Of a stretch of 30,873 nt of DNA, positions 16,955-23,879 are shown one piece after another; the stretch's first letter is position 1; every line of letters starts with the position of its first letter. Location of the stretch: positions 1 through 30,873 of IMG/VR virus record IMGVR_UViG_3300025727_000003, one strand, 5' to 3'. A program made the translations under genes and the position numbers. Source of the DNA: a virus. The notes under the pieces are model-generated. The model was not told the DNA's origin, searched no databases, and was given only the letters and a program-made list of their open reading frames with translations.

Positions 16955-17122
16955 ATGAGTTTCGGTTCGATATATGACGTATCTTGGTGGGGATTAACAA
17001 ATGAATCAAATGGTTGGGGTAACATATACCCTTTTGATGCAGATGGATCTAATTTTAGAGCAGATACAACATTAGTATTGGCAGACACAACAAATTATAC
17101 AGGAGATCAAACAATATTTTAA
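16955..17122 (+). CDS. Small virion-locus protein, 55 aa
   Basis: A short protein beginning MSFGSIYDVSWWG and rich in Trp, Asn and Gly (WWGLTNESNGWGNIYPF), without signal peptide or membrane helix. It starts exactly at a late promoter-like motif and is followed 3 bases later by the fibre gene. The composition suits a small structural peptide associated with fibres. I do not recognise a family. Confidence 0.6.
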   Translation: MSFGSIYDVSWWGLTNESNGWGNIYPFDADGSNFRADTTLVLADTTNYTGDQTIF

Positions 17123-17125
17123 AAA

Positions 17126-17719
17126 ATGGCAAAACAAACAATTAATATAGGAACAACAGCAAATGACGGGACAGGTGATCCAATAAGATCCGCATTTGAC
17201 AAATCAAATGACAACACCAACGAAATATATTCACTTTTTGGTGATGGCACAACACTTGCAGTAAGTGGAGATGCAACTGTATCAGCAGGTGCTTTAACAA
17301 TAGCAGCAGATGCAGTAGTAACTGCTAAAATATTAGATTCAAATGTAACTACAGCTAAACTAGCAGATGATTCTGTAAGTTTTGAAAAAGTAGACGCAGA
17401 GTTTACAACAAGTAGTGCGTTAAGTGCAGGTGCAACAGTTGCAGTAGATTTTGACGCAGCACAAGTATTTACGCTAACACCTAACGCTAATACAACATTT
17501 AACATAACAAACCCAAAAATAGGAATCACTAAAACAATAATAGTAACAGGAGCAGGAAGTAGTTATACAGCTGATACTTGGCAAGTAGGTGGAGGAGCAG
17601 GTACGTTTAATAAAATAGCAGGTACTTATGACGATACAAGTTCAACTAAAAACTTTTATCAAATAACGTGTGTAAGTGCTACAGAATTTTGGTATAGTAT
17701 TAGTCAAATAGCAAGTTAA
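17126..17719 (+). CDS. Fibre/neck-appendage-like structural protein, 197 aa
   Basis: The start, MAKQTINIGTTANDGTGDPIRSAFDKSNDNTNEIYSLFG, is a well-known N-terminal module of marine phage structural and fibre proteins, thought to anchor the protein on the virion. The middle is Ala-, Thr- and Val-rich with a repeated 'TAKILDSNVTTAKLADDSV' type segment common in trimeric fibres, and the C-terminus is a beta domain ending WYSISQIAS. It heads the fibre module and probably forms a fibre shaft and attachment base. Confidence 0.65.
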   Translation: MAKQTINIGTTANDGTGDPIRSAFDKSNDNTNEIYSLFGDGTTLAVSGDATVSAGALTIAADAVVTAKILDSNVTTAKLADDSVSFEKVDAEFTTSSALSAGATVAVDFDAAQVFTLTPNANTTFNITNPKIGITKTIIVTGAGSSYTADTWQVGGGAGTFNKIAGTYDDTSSTKNFYQITCVSATEFWYSISQIAS

Positions 17720-17740
17720 AATTTAACATAAAAATATAGT

Positions 17741-19531
17741 ATGTTTGGACAAGGTATAAATTTTGGAACTTTAGGCGCAGCTCAAGTAATAGCCGACTTT
17801 CTTGTAATCGCAGGAGGAGGTTCTGGTCATAGGTCAGATGTCAATAATGGTGCAGGTGCAGGTGGTGCAGGTGGTCTGCGAACTTCATACGGAATTACAT
17901 CTGGAGGAGGAGCAAGTGCTGAATCAAAAATTACATTAGTAGATGCAACAACTTATACATTTACAGTAGGTGCTGGAGGTGCAGATAATACAACTGGTGG
18001 AGGACCTGCTATAAGTGGTTCAGATTCATCTATTGCAGCAGCAGGAATTACTACTATTACTTCTCTCGGTGGAGGAGGAGGTGGTGGTGTAGGTTTACCT
18101 GCAGAAGCTTCAACATCAGGAGGTTCTGGTGGTGGAGGTGGTGGATATAACAGTGGCGCTGGTGCAGCAGGTACTGCTAATCAAGGATTTGCAGGAGGTA
18201 CAGGTTCATCAAGTACAAGCGGTACTTTTTCTCAAAGAAATGGTGCTGGTGGTGGTGGAGCAGGAGCTGTTGGAACAAATGGTAGTAATTCTTCTGCAGG
18301 TGCTGGTGGTTCAGGTTTATCTGTTAGCATAACTGGTTCATCAGTAGGTTATGCTGGTGGAGGTTCAGGAGGAAATAAAGCAGGTTCAGGAATTGCAAGT
18401 AGTGATGGAGGAGGAACAGGAGCAGGAACAACTGGAATAGGAACAGCTGGAACAGTCAACACAGGTGGTGGTGGCGGTGGAGGTGGTGTCGCATCTTATG
18501 CTGGAAAAGGAGGTGGTAGTGGTATAATTATATTTAGATTACCAACTTCTGCTTATACAACAGGATATACAACAGGTTCACCAACAGTTACAACAGATGG
18601 AAGTTCAACAATATTACAATACACAGGTTCAGGTACTTATGTACACGGAGCAACCGCACCTGAATTAATGTATTATTTAGTTTTAGCAGGTGGTGCTTCA
18701 GGTGCTTCCAATGGAGGAGGTGGAGGTGCAGGTGGATTAAGAACATCTTATGGAACAGTATCAGGTGGTGGAGGTTCATTAGAAAGTGGAATTACATTAT
18801 CTAACGGAACTTACACTATTACTATTGGTGGTGGTGGTGCTTCTGTTGATAACACTACATCATATCAAGCAAGAGGAAATGCAGGTTCTGATTCGCATAT
18901 ACAAGCTTCAGGAATGACAACAATAAACACAAGTGGAGGTGGAGCTCCAGGTTCTAATAATTTAACTGCATCATCAGGTGGTGGTTGTGGTGGTGGGCAA
19001 GGTGCATCAATTTCAGCAAGGTCTGCACAAGCAGGAACAAGTGGAGAGGGTTATCCAGGAGGAGCAACCCCAAGTGTAGGACACCCTTATCGAGGAGGTG
19101 GGGGAGGTGGAACTGGTCAAGCAGGTTTCGCTAATAATGAATCCACATCAAGCAACATAAGTAGAGGTGGCGATGGATTAGCTTCAAATATAACTGCTTC
19201 TACAGTAAGATATGGTGCAGGAGGAGGTGGTACTGGAGGAACAGGTTCAGGTTATTCAGGACCTGGAGGTACAGGTGGTACAGGCGGTGGAGGTACTGGG
19301 GGTGCTTACAACGGAAGTGGTACAGATGGTACGGCAAGTACAGGAAGCGGAGGTGGAGCAACAGGAGATGCACAAAGTTATACGTCAGGAGCAGGTGGTT
19401 CAGGAATAGTAATATTAAGATTGCTAACATCTTTATATTCAGGAACAACAAGTGGTGCTCAATCGATTTCAACAGATGGACTTGATACAATAATAAAATT
19501 TACAGGTAGTGGTAGTTATACCCATAGTTAA
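17741..19531 (+). CDS. Glycine-rich adhesin/tail fibre with two tandem homologous halves, 596 aa
   Basis: Two related halves of about 290 residues each. The first starts near residue 20 (DFLVIAGGGSG...GGLRTSYGITSGGG) and ends SGIIIFRLPTSAY...STILQYTGSGTYVHG; the second starts near residue 310 (YYLVLAGGASG...GGLRTSYGTVSGGG) and ends SGIVILRLLTSLY...DTIIKFTGSGSYTHS. Between these ends lie many runs of Gly (GGGGGGG), as in polyglycine-II adhesins such as phage S16 gp38, where Gly-rich loops form a packed receptor-binding tip. It most likely binds the host surface. The extreme GGN codon use also creates false open frames on both strands. Confidence 0.7.
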   Translation: MFGQGINFGTLGAAQVIADFLVIAGGGSGHRSDVNNGAGAGGAGGLRTSYGITSGGGASAESKITLVDATTYTFTVGAGGADNTTGGGPAISGSDSSIAAAGITTITSLGGGGGGGVGLPAEASTSGGSGGGGGGYNSGAGAAGTANQGFAGGTGSSSTSGTFSQRNGAGGGGAGAVGTNGSNSSAGAGGSGLSVSITGSSVGYAGGGSGGNKAGSGIASSDGGGTGAGTTGIGTAGTVNTGGGGGGGGVASYAGKGGGSGIIIFRLPTSAYTTGYTTGSPTVTTDGSSTILQYTGSGTYVHGATAPELMYYLVLAGGASGASNGGGGGAGGLRTSYGTVSGGGGSLESGITLSNGTYTITIGGGGASVDNTTSYQARGNAGSDSHIQASGMTTINTSGGGAPGSNNLTASSGGGCGGGQGASISARSAQAGTSGEGYPGGATPSVGHPYRGGGGGGTGQAGFANNESTSSNISRGGDGLASNITASTVRYGAGGGGTGGTGSGYSGPGGTGGTGGGGTGGAYNGSGTDGTASTGSGGGATGDAQSYTSGAGGSGIVILRLLTSLYSGTTSGAQSISTDGLDTIIKFTGSGSYTHS

Positions 19532-19549
19532 TAATTAAAACAAATTAAA

Positions 19550-19930
19550 ATGGCACATTTTGCACAAATAGATGAAAACAATATAGTAATTCAAGTAATT
19601 GTAATAAACAATGAAATATTATTAGATACAAATGACAATGAATCTGAAGCTAAAGGTATAGATTTTTGTGAATCATTATATGGTCATAGAGATTGGGTAC
19701 AAACATCTTATAATGGAAATATGAGATATAATTATGCAGGAATAGGTTATACTTGGGATAGTGAAAACGATGCTTTTTATGCACCACAACCATTTGCAAG
19801 TTGGTCATTAAATGAAGATTATAAATGGGAAGCACCCGTACCTTATCCTGAAGATGCATCACCTGAAAAAATATACGAGTGGGATGAAGATAATCTTACT
19901 TGGAAAGTAGTTGAACTTACAATAGAATAA
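19550..19930 (+). CDS. Marine-phage fibre-locus protein, 126 aa
   Basis: Begins MAHFAQIDENNIVIQVIVINNEILLD and contains GIDFCESLYGHRDWVQTSYN, NYAGIGYTWDSENDAFYAPQPFASWSLNED and YEWDEDNLTWKVVE. As I recall, this layout matches a small protein family widespread in cyanophages, pelagiphages and other marine phages, usually near tail fibre genes. The function is not established; a fibre-associated or assembly role is suggested by location. It is the last gene of the fibre module. Confidence 0.65.
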   Translation: MAHFAQIDENNIVIQVIVINNEILLDTNDNESEAKGIDFCESLYGHRDWVQTSYNGNMRYNYAGIGYTWDSENDAFYAPQPFASWSLNEDYKWEAPVPYPEDASPEKIYEWDEDNLTWKVVELTIE

Positions 19931-19934
19931 TGAT

Positions 19935-20096
19935 ATGACTTACATTAGCTTTAAACCAACAATAATAGGAATAATAGTTTATATAATATCTATGACACAA
20001 TTAAATGAAGTATTACAAGCATTATTAATAGTAGCAACGTTGGTTTATACAGTAATTAAGATCATACAACTTTTAGATAAATTCGATAAAAAATAA
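19935..20096 (+). CDS. Small membrane protein, holin or antiholin candidate, 53 aa
   Basis: The protein has two hydrophobic stretches, roughly FKPTIIGIIVYIISM and VLQALLIVATLVYTVIKII, with a charged C-terminus (LLDKFDKK). It lies 4 bases after the fibre-locus gene and ahead of the endolysin and 3TM holin genes. Two short membrane segments in a lysis cassette suit a pinholin or antiholin, but no family was recognised. An upstream ATG at 19930 is closed after two codons, so 19935 is the start. Confidence 0.55.
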   Translation: MTYISFKPTIIGIIVYIISMTQLNEVLQALLIVATLVYTVIKIIQLLDKFDKK

Positions 20097-20099
20097 ATT

Positions 20100-20198
20100 A
20101 TGGTAAGAATATTAAGATACATAGCAATTAAATTAGAAAAATTTAATATTGCAGTCGCTAAAGGCTGGAATAGATGGCTTGGTAAAATAAAAATGTAA
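20100..20198 (+). CDS. Small basic peptide in the lysis region, 32 aa
   Basis: A 32-residue frame (starts MVRILRYIAIKLEKFN, ends LGKIKM) with an amphipathic, basic helix. It begins 3 bases after the preceding small membrane protein and ends 10 bases before the endolysin, filling the space neatly. Similar short basic peptides occur in phage lysis regions, but no function can be given. Confidence 0.45.
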   Translation: MVRILRYIAIKLEKFNIAVAKGWNRWLGKIKM

Positions 20199-20208
20199 TT
20201 TATGTCTA

Positions 20209-20568
20209 ATGAAATCATATTTTAGATATAGTGAATTTGACTCGCCTGACTTTCCTGATAGTGGTTATAATATGGATCCAACCTTTTTACGCATGCTCAA
20301 CTATGCACGTCAAATTGCAGGGATACCATTCAGGATTAATTCAGGATTCAGAACTACAGAACATAATGCAAAAGTGGGAGGATCGGAGAATTCATCACAT
20401 TTACATGGATTCGCTGCCGATATACATGCAACATCCAGTACAGCAAGATACGAAATACTATCAGCACTTATCAAAGCTGGATTCTATAGGATAGGAATAG
20501 CAAACACATTTATACATGTAGATGCAGATCCTAATAAAATACAAAAAGTAATATGGACATATGATTAA
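20209..20568 (+). CDS. Endolysin, peptidase M15 family (D-Ala-D-Ala type), 119 aa
   Basis: Residues FRINSGFRTTEHNAKVGGSENSSHLHGFAADIHA carry the M15 signature: Arg48 in SGFRT, His64 and Asp71 in SSHLHGFAAD, and a second zinc ligand His103 in FIHVDAD. The enzyme would cut peptidoglycan stem peptides to release progeny. It has no signal peptide, so it needs a holin, and a 3TM holin gene overlaps its end by 8 bases. The ATG at 20202 is closed after seven codons, so 20209 is used. The protein is a single catalytic domain, normal for Gram-negative hosts. Confidence 0.85.
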   Translation: MKSYFRYSEFDSPDFPDSGYNMDPTFLRMLNYARQIAGIPFRINSGFRTTEHNAKVGGSENSSHLHGFAADIHATSSTARYEILSALIKAGFYRIGIANTFIHVDADPNKIQKVIWTYD

Positions 20569-20932
20569 GATATTAAAAGCTTTATTAGGATTAAGAGGTA
20601 ATGGTGGTTCTGGTTTAGGACTAGAAATAAGAGAACTTATAAAGGGAAAAGAAATAGACCCACAGAAGCTAATTGAACTGCAAGGAGAGATCAACAAAGT
20701 AGAAGCACAGCACAGAACAATCTTTGTAGCTGGATGGAGACCTTTTATTGGATGGGTTTGTGGTGTAGCTTTAGCATACAACTTTGTATTAAGAGATTTA
20801 CTAATATGGTTTATTGGACCTGAACAAGTACCTCCAGCTCTACAGATGGAACATTTAATGACAGTATTAATAGGTATGTTAGGACTAGGAGGAATGAGAA
20901 CTTTTGAGAAACTAAAAGACAAGTCTAACTAA
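20561..20932 (+). CDS. Holin, 3-TM (GTA-holin-like) family, 123 aa
   Basis: After a Gly-rich start and a charged segment, HRTIFVAGWRPFIGWVCGVALAYNFVLRDLL is the hallmark of the 3TM holin family first named from gene-transfer agents. Further hydrophobic stretches are VPPALQMEHLMTVLIGMLGLGGMRTFEK. It would form holes in the inner membrane for endolysin release. It overlaps the endolysin gene by 8 bases, so the two are translationally coupled. Confidence 0.85.
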   Translation: MIKILKALLGLRGNGGSGLGLEIRELIKGKEIDPQKLIELQGEINKVEAQHRTIFVAGWRPFIGWVCGVALAYNFVLRDLLIWFIGPEQVPPALQMEHLMTVLIGMLGLGGMRTFEKLKDKSN

Positions 20933-20933
20933 T

Positions 20934-21137
20934 ATGTCAGTAAAATTAAAACCATCTACAAAGGAATACAAAAGAGATTCAAAAGGCAAGATAATTGGAA
21001 AACAATACACTTGGCAACATTATCCACCTTGTAGTTTTAAAACAGAAGAATTAAAGACAATGCATAGTAGTTCTTCATATAGCAGAAAAAAACATTTAAT
21101 TGTTAATGAGCTCGAGAAAAGGAACGTTAAAGTATAG
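20934..21137 (+). CDS. Small basic protein after the holin, 67 aa
   Basis: Lys-rich and soluble, beginning MSVKLKPSTKEYKRDSKGKIIGKQYTW and containing a SSSYSRKKHLIVNELEKRNVK end. Similar small proteins that read 'STKEY.RD..G...' followed by 'L.NELEKR.V' occur in marine phages, as I recall, but no function is known. It is the last gene of the late unit; the regulatory gap before the early genes follows. Confidence 0.6.
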   Translation: MSVKLKPSTKEYKRDSKGKIIGKQYTWQHYPPCSFKTEELKTMHSSSSYSRKKHLIVNELEKRNVKV

Positions 21138-21233
21138 TTAGTCCTATATTTACCAAAGCAAGAGAATAGATTGTTAACATTTACAGTTGAAAAGAAAATT
21201 AACCTACCTATTTACTTTTTTAAAAAAAGTCTA

Positions 21234-21241
21234 TAACTTTG
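21234..21241 (+). promoter_or_regulatory. Candidate host-type early promoter (-7 box TAACTTTG)
   Basis: TAACTTTG matches the Bacteroidetes -7 consensus TAnnTTTG exactly and lies in the only sizeable gap (21138-21303) between late and early genes. No clear TTG -33 box was found at the usual distance, so the call is tentative. Just upstream, 21214-21230 is a near-palindrome of T and A runs framed by AC and GT that could bind a regulator. The same core with a final A (TAACTTTA) recurs at 22043 and 25088. Confidence 0.5.
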
Positions 21242-21274
21242 GTGGGTTAGTGGTAAATAATGTATAACAATTTT

Positions 21275-21298
21275 TTAATAAATTAATAAATTAATATT
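21275..21298 (+). repeat. Three tandem 8-bp AT-only repeats in the early intergenic region
   Basis: TTAATAAA (21275-21282), TTAATAAA (21283-21290) and TTAATATT (21291-21298) run in tandem, all A and T. They lie just before the first early gene. Such blocks serve as unwinding elements of replication origins or as binding sites, but simple AT richness is an alternative. Confidence 0.6.
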
Positions 21299-21303
21299 TA
21301 AAT

Positions 21304-21534
21304 ATGGATGATATAAGAAGATTAGCTGACAAAATAATAAATGATTTTAATTTAACTGTAAGAGACAGAACAGATGAACTATTAAAACTAGATGCAATAC
21401 AATATACTAATCTTGGTCTAGACTCTAAAAAAACAGAAAAGAACGAAGTAAAAGCTAATTCTAAATATATCTATAAAAAAATACAAGACATAGATCCTGA
21501 AACAGGTAAACATCTTATAACAAGTATGGATTAA
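21304..21534 (+). CDS. First early gene, unknown, 76 aa
   Basis: A soluble, charged helical protein beginning MDDIRRLADKIINDFNLTV and ending IDPETGKHLITSMD. It is the first gene after the early promoter candidate. There are no Cys or membrane segments. First early genes often encode host-takeover or DNA-binding proteins; no homolog was recognised. It is followed 5 bases later by the NinG-like gene. Confidence 0.6.
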   Translation: MDDIRRLADKIINDFNLTVRDRTDELLKLDAIQYTNLGLDSKKTEKNEVKANSKYIYKKIQDIDPETGKHLITSMD

Positions 21535-21539
21535 TAATT

Positions 21540-21932
21540 ATGCCAAGAAAACCTAAACGAAAGAACTTAATAAAAAAACTAGATGCTGTATTTTCTAAAT
21601 ACATAAGATTACGAGACTCTGATCCAGAAGGATATTGTAGATGTGCTACATGTGGAGAAGTCCATCATTGGACTAAAATACAAGCAGGACACTTTATATC
21701 TAGAAAACATTACTCTACAAGGTGGGATGAAGAGAATGTACATGCTCAATGTGTAGCTTGCAATGTATTTCGATATGGCGAACAGTATAAATTTAGTTTA
21801 TATATAGGTGATAACTTGTCAAAAGAATTATATGATAAAAGCAGGTTAATTGCTAAATTTACAGATATAGAAATAACTGAAATGATAGACGATTATAATG
21901 AAAGAATAAAAGAATTTTCTTTTAGTACTTAA
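21540..21932 (+). CDS. NinG-like recombination nuclease (HNH/Rap type), 130 aa
   Basis: Contains YCRCATCGEVHHWTKIQAGHFISRKHYSTRWDEENVHAQCVACN, that is, a CxC/CxxC pair, the conserved QAGHF..R and RWDE.NVH.QC..CN blocks of lambda NinG (Rap). NinG processes Holliday junctions and recombination intermediates. Cys residues bind zinc and the His in GHF is the likely catalytic residue. It is followed by an intrinsic terminator. Confidence 0.8.
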   Translation: MPRKPKRKNLIKKLDAVFSKYIRLRDSDPEGYCRCATCGEVHHWTKIQAGHFISRKHYSTRWDEENVHAQCVACNVFRYGEQYKFSLYIGDNLSKELYDKSRLIAKFTDIEITEMIDDYNERIKEFSFST

Positions 21933-21963
21933 ATTTATTTCTAGTTTTTATTGTTCTTTGTTT

Positions 21964-21996
21964 AAAGGAGGGGATTAATTTTCCCTCTTTTTTTTT
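21964..21996 (+). terminator. Intrinsic terminator after the NinG-like gene
   Basis: A stem GAGGGGA (21968-21974) pairs with TTCCCTC (21981-21987), with one G-T pair, plus weaker A-T pairs outside it, a loop of six bases, and a T run to 21996. It separates the first early pair from the rest of the early operon, which has its own TAACTTTA element at 22043. Confidence 0.8.
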
Positions 21997-22042
21997 GAGT
22001 TAATTTTATTAACAATTTATTATAATATTAAATTATTTTGTT

Positions 22043-22050
22043 TAACTTTA
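22043..22050 (+). promoter_or_regulatory. Candidate early promoter (-7 box TAACTTTA)
   Basis: TAACTTTA differs from the Bacteroidetes -7 consensus TAnnTTTG at one base. It lies 12 bases before the ATG at 22055 and directly follows a terminator, in AT-rich DNA. No clear -33 box was found. Confidence 0.4.
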
Positions 22051-22054
22051 TGAA

Positions 22055-22213
22055 ATGATTGAAATACATTATATTAATTTGCTAAAACAAAAGCAAGAAG
22101 AAATAGATAAATTAAGAACTACTTTATTTGAAATAATACAATCTAAATATTTAAGTAAAGAAGATAAACAATTAATAATAAACAACTTTTTTAATGACAC
22201 AGAACAACAATAA
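22055..22213 (+). CDS. Small helical early protein, 52 aa
   Basis: Begins MIEIHYINLLKQKQEEIDKLR and ends with a polar FNDTEQQ; it looks like a short coiled coil. The ATG at 22050 is closed after two codons, so 22055 is used. Its end overlaps the next gene by 20 bases in another frame. The unbroken frame and coupling support a real gene. Function unknown. Confidence 0.55.
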   Translation: MIEIHYINLLKQKQEEIDKLRTTLFEIIQSKYLSKEDKQLIINNFFNDTEQQ

Positions 22214-22442
22214 ACTAAATAGAATTAATACAACACAAGATTCTATAAGTAAACAAGGAGCTGTAGATAGAGCTACTGAAATAGCACTTAATCCTATATG
22301 GAGAAAGGCTACCGATATAGAGAAACAACAAATACTAGGAGACATTAGTTTAATAGGAAAGTATCTTTACTTCGAGAAAAATCTGTTACCGACAACAGAG
22401 GACTATAAAATGTTATATAATTTAGATAATATAAAAAAATAA
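22194..22442 (+). CDS. Unknown early protein, 82 aa
   Basis: Polar N-terminus, then a helical part (QGAVDRATEIALNPIWRKATDIEKQQILGDISLIGKYLY). It lies 2 bases upstream of the SSB-like gene and overlaps the preceding gene by 20 bases. It could be a replication accessory protein from its neighbours, but there is no recognised motif. Confidence 0.55.
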   Translation: MTQNNNKLNRINTTQDSISKQGAVDRATEIALNPIWRKATDIEKQQILGDISLIGKYLYFEKNLLPTTEDYKMLYNLDNIKK

Positions 22443-22444
22443 TA

Positions 22445-22756
22445 ATGGAATTATTAGGTACAATTAAATCAATAGGAGATTTAGAAACTATTAAACAGTT
22501 AAAGAAAAAAACTGTATTAGTAGAAACACAAAGTAAATTTCCTCAAACAATACCAGTCGAATTTTTAAATGATAAAATAGATTTGGTAAATGACTTAAAA
22601 GTTGGTCAGACAATTAATTTAGGTATCAATTTAAGATCAAACGAATATAAAGGCAAGTATTATATAAACGTTACTGGATGGAAAGTAATAAGTGCTGTAG
22701 CTGAAACAACATCAAACGCACAAATGCCAGATGTAAACGACAACCTTCCGTTCTAA
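22445..22756 (+). CDS. DUF3127-type SSB-like protein with acidic C-terminal tip, 103 aa
   Basis: The first 80 residues (ELLGTIKSIGDLETIKQLKKKTVLVETQSKFPQTIPVEFLNDK..., NLGINLRSNEYKGKYYINVTGWKV) match the DUF3127 family, which has an OB-like fold and is typical of Bacteroidetes and their phages. The end, PDVNDNLPF, resembles the acidic tip of bacterial SSB (DDIPF) that recruits partner proteins. This suggests a phage single-strand DNA-binding protein. It overlaps the helicase gene by one base. Confidence 0.75.
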   Translation: MELLGTIKSIGDLETIKQLKKKTVLVETQSKFPQTIPVEFLNDKIDLVNDLKVGQTINLGINLRSNEYKGKYYINVTGWKVISAVAETTSNAQMPDVNDNLPF

Positions 22757-23661
22757 TGATAGTTAGCTCTTCTAATATATTTAAAAAGTTATTAGATATA
22801 AAACACGGAAGAGTAAAGGAGGGTTTAAAAATAGGAGTACCAGATATAGACGAGTACTTACGTTACAAGCAAGGCAATTTTAATTTATTAATTGGTCATG
22901 CTAATGTTGGTAAAACAACTGTTATAATGTATTTATTCGTCATATGGGCTCTTAAACACAAAAAGAGGTTTCTAATTTGGTCTTCAGAAAATACACCTCA
23001 ATCAATTCAAAGAAAAATAGTAGAGTTTAAAATGCGTAAGCCTATCACAAAGGCAGAGGATGCAGAGATAAAAGACGCATTAGAATGGTCTGATCAATAT
23101 TTTAAAATAATAGATGTTGAAGAGCTCTACACATATAAGCAATTACTAGAAGAAGCAAAAGCAATTAAAGATGCTTGGGATTATGACGCAATACTTATAG
23201 ATCCATATAACTCTTTAGTAAAAGACAAACAATTATATAAAGAAGTAGGAGGTCACGAATACGACTATCAAGTTAGTACAGAATTTAGATTGTTTGCTAA
23301 AAAAAATAACATTACATTATATTTAAATGCTCATGGAGTAACAGAAGCATTACGTAGATCACATCCTAAAGGACACGAGTATGAAGGACTAGCTATGCCT
23401 TTAAGTATGGCAAGCGTTGAAGGAGGAGGAAAATGGGGAAACCGTTGTGATGATCTGATATGCATTCACCGTTACACATCTCATCCTACTGATTGGATAT
23501 ACTCAAATCTATTTGTTTTAAAAATAAAGGAAATGGAAACAGGAGGAAGATGTACACCTTTTGATGAACCAATTAAATTAAGAATGGAAAAAAATAATAT
23601 AGGTTTTACATTTATGGATAAAGACCTTTTAGATAAACAAAAAAAACAATTACTATTTTGA
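22756..23661 (+). CDS. Replicative helicase-like RecA-fold ATPase (DnaB/T7 gp4 C-terminal type), 301 aa
   Basis: Walker A is GHANVGKTT (Gly47-Thr55; Lys53), Walker B is AILIDPYN (Asp149), and a NAHG motif follows at 191-194. The layout resembles the helicase domain of DnaB and T7 gp4 type proteins. There is no primase or N-terminal loader domain, so a host primase or another phage gene must supply priming. It lies next to the SSB-like gene. DnaB-like motor or a RecA-family recombinase are both possible; the motif set favours the helicase. Confidence 0.75.
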   Translation: MIVSSSNIFKKLLDIKHGRVKEGLKIGVPDIDEYLRYKQGNFNLLIGHANVGKTTVIMYLFVIWALKHKKRFLIWSSENTPQSIQRKIVEFKMRKPITKAEDAEIKDALEWSDQYFKIIDVEELYTYKQLLEEAKAIKDAWDYDAILIDPYNSLVKDKQLYKEVGGHEYDYQVSTEFRLFAKKNNITLYLNAHGVTEALRRSHPKGHEYEGLAMPLSMASVEGGGKWGNRCDDLICIHRYTSHPTDWIYSNLFVLKIKEMETGGRCTPFDEPIKLRMEKNNIGFTFMDKDLLDKQKKQLLF

Positions 23662-23879
23662 CAATACTAATAATATTACTAATAATAACAACTTTTTTTC
23701 TGATGATAGGACAATTTAATAATGCTGATATTTATATTGCATTAATAAAAGGTTTTATGATCGGAGCACTATTTCACAAAGAACAATATGATGACGGATT
23801 TGATGAATACACCTTACAGTGTTTAATAGGATTTATAAATGTTACAGTGAAATGGGAACAGCAGACTGGCTTGGATTAG
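23658..23879 (+). CDS. Small membrane protein with an acidic tail, 73 aa
   Basis: Starts with TTG at 23658, overlapping the helicase stop (TTGA); an in-frame ATG at about 23702 is a shorter alternative. A hydrophobic N-terminus (TILIILLIITTFFLMIG) is followed by NADIYIALIKGFMIGALF and an acidic YDDGFDEYTLQ region, then a second hydrophobic helix (CLIGFINVTV). Similar small proteins are known to me from Bacteroidetes phages; role unknown. Confidence 0.55.
   Translation: MTILIILLIITTFFLMIGQFNNADIYIALIKGFMIGALFHKEQYDDGFDEYTLQCLIGFINVTVKWEQQTGLD

Noticed and set aside
17741-19531. Several open frames on both strands within the glycine-rich gene
   Set aside because: GGN-rich DNA lacks stop codons in other frames. 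The products are low-complexity (Val/Gln or Leu/His) and not credible.
21020-21030. TTATCCACC as a DnaA box
   Set aside because: One imperfect copy inside a coding region, with no cluster; chance is enough to explain it.
23819-23851. Start at 23819 for the sigma-like protein
   Set aside because: It adds 11 residues deep in the upstream gene; the sigma-like region begins after the ATG at 23852.
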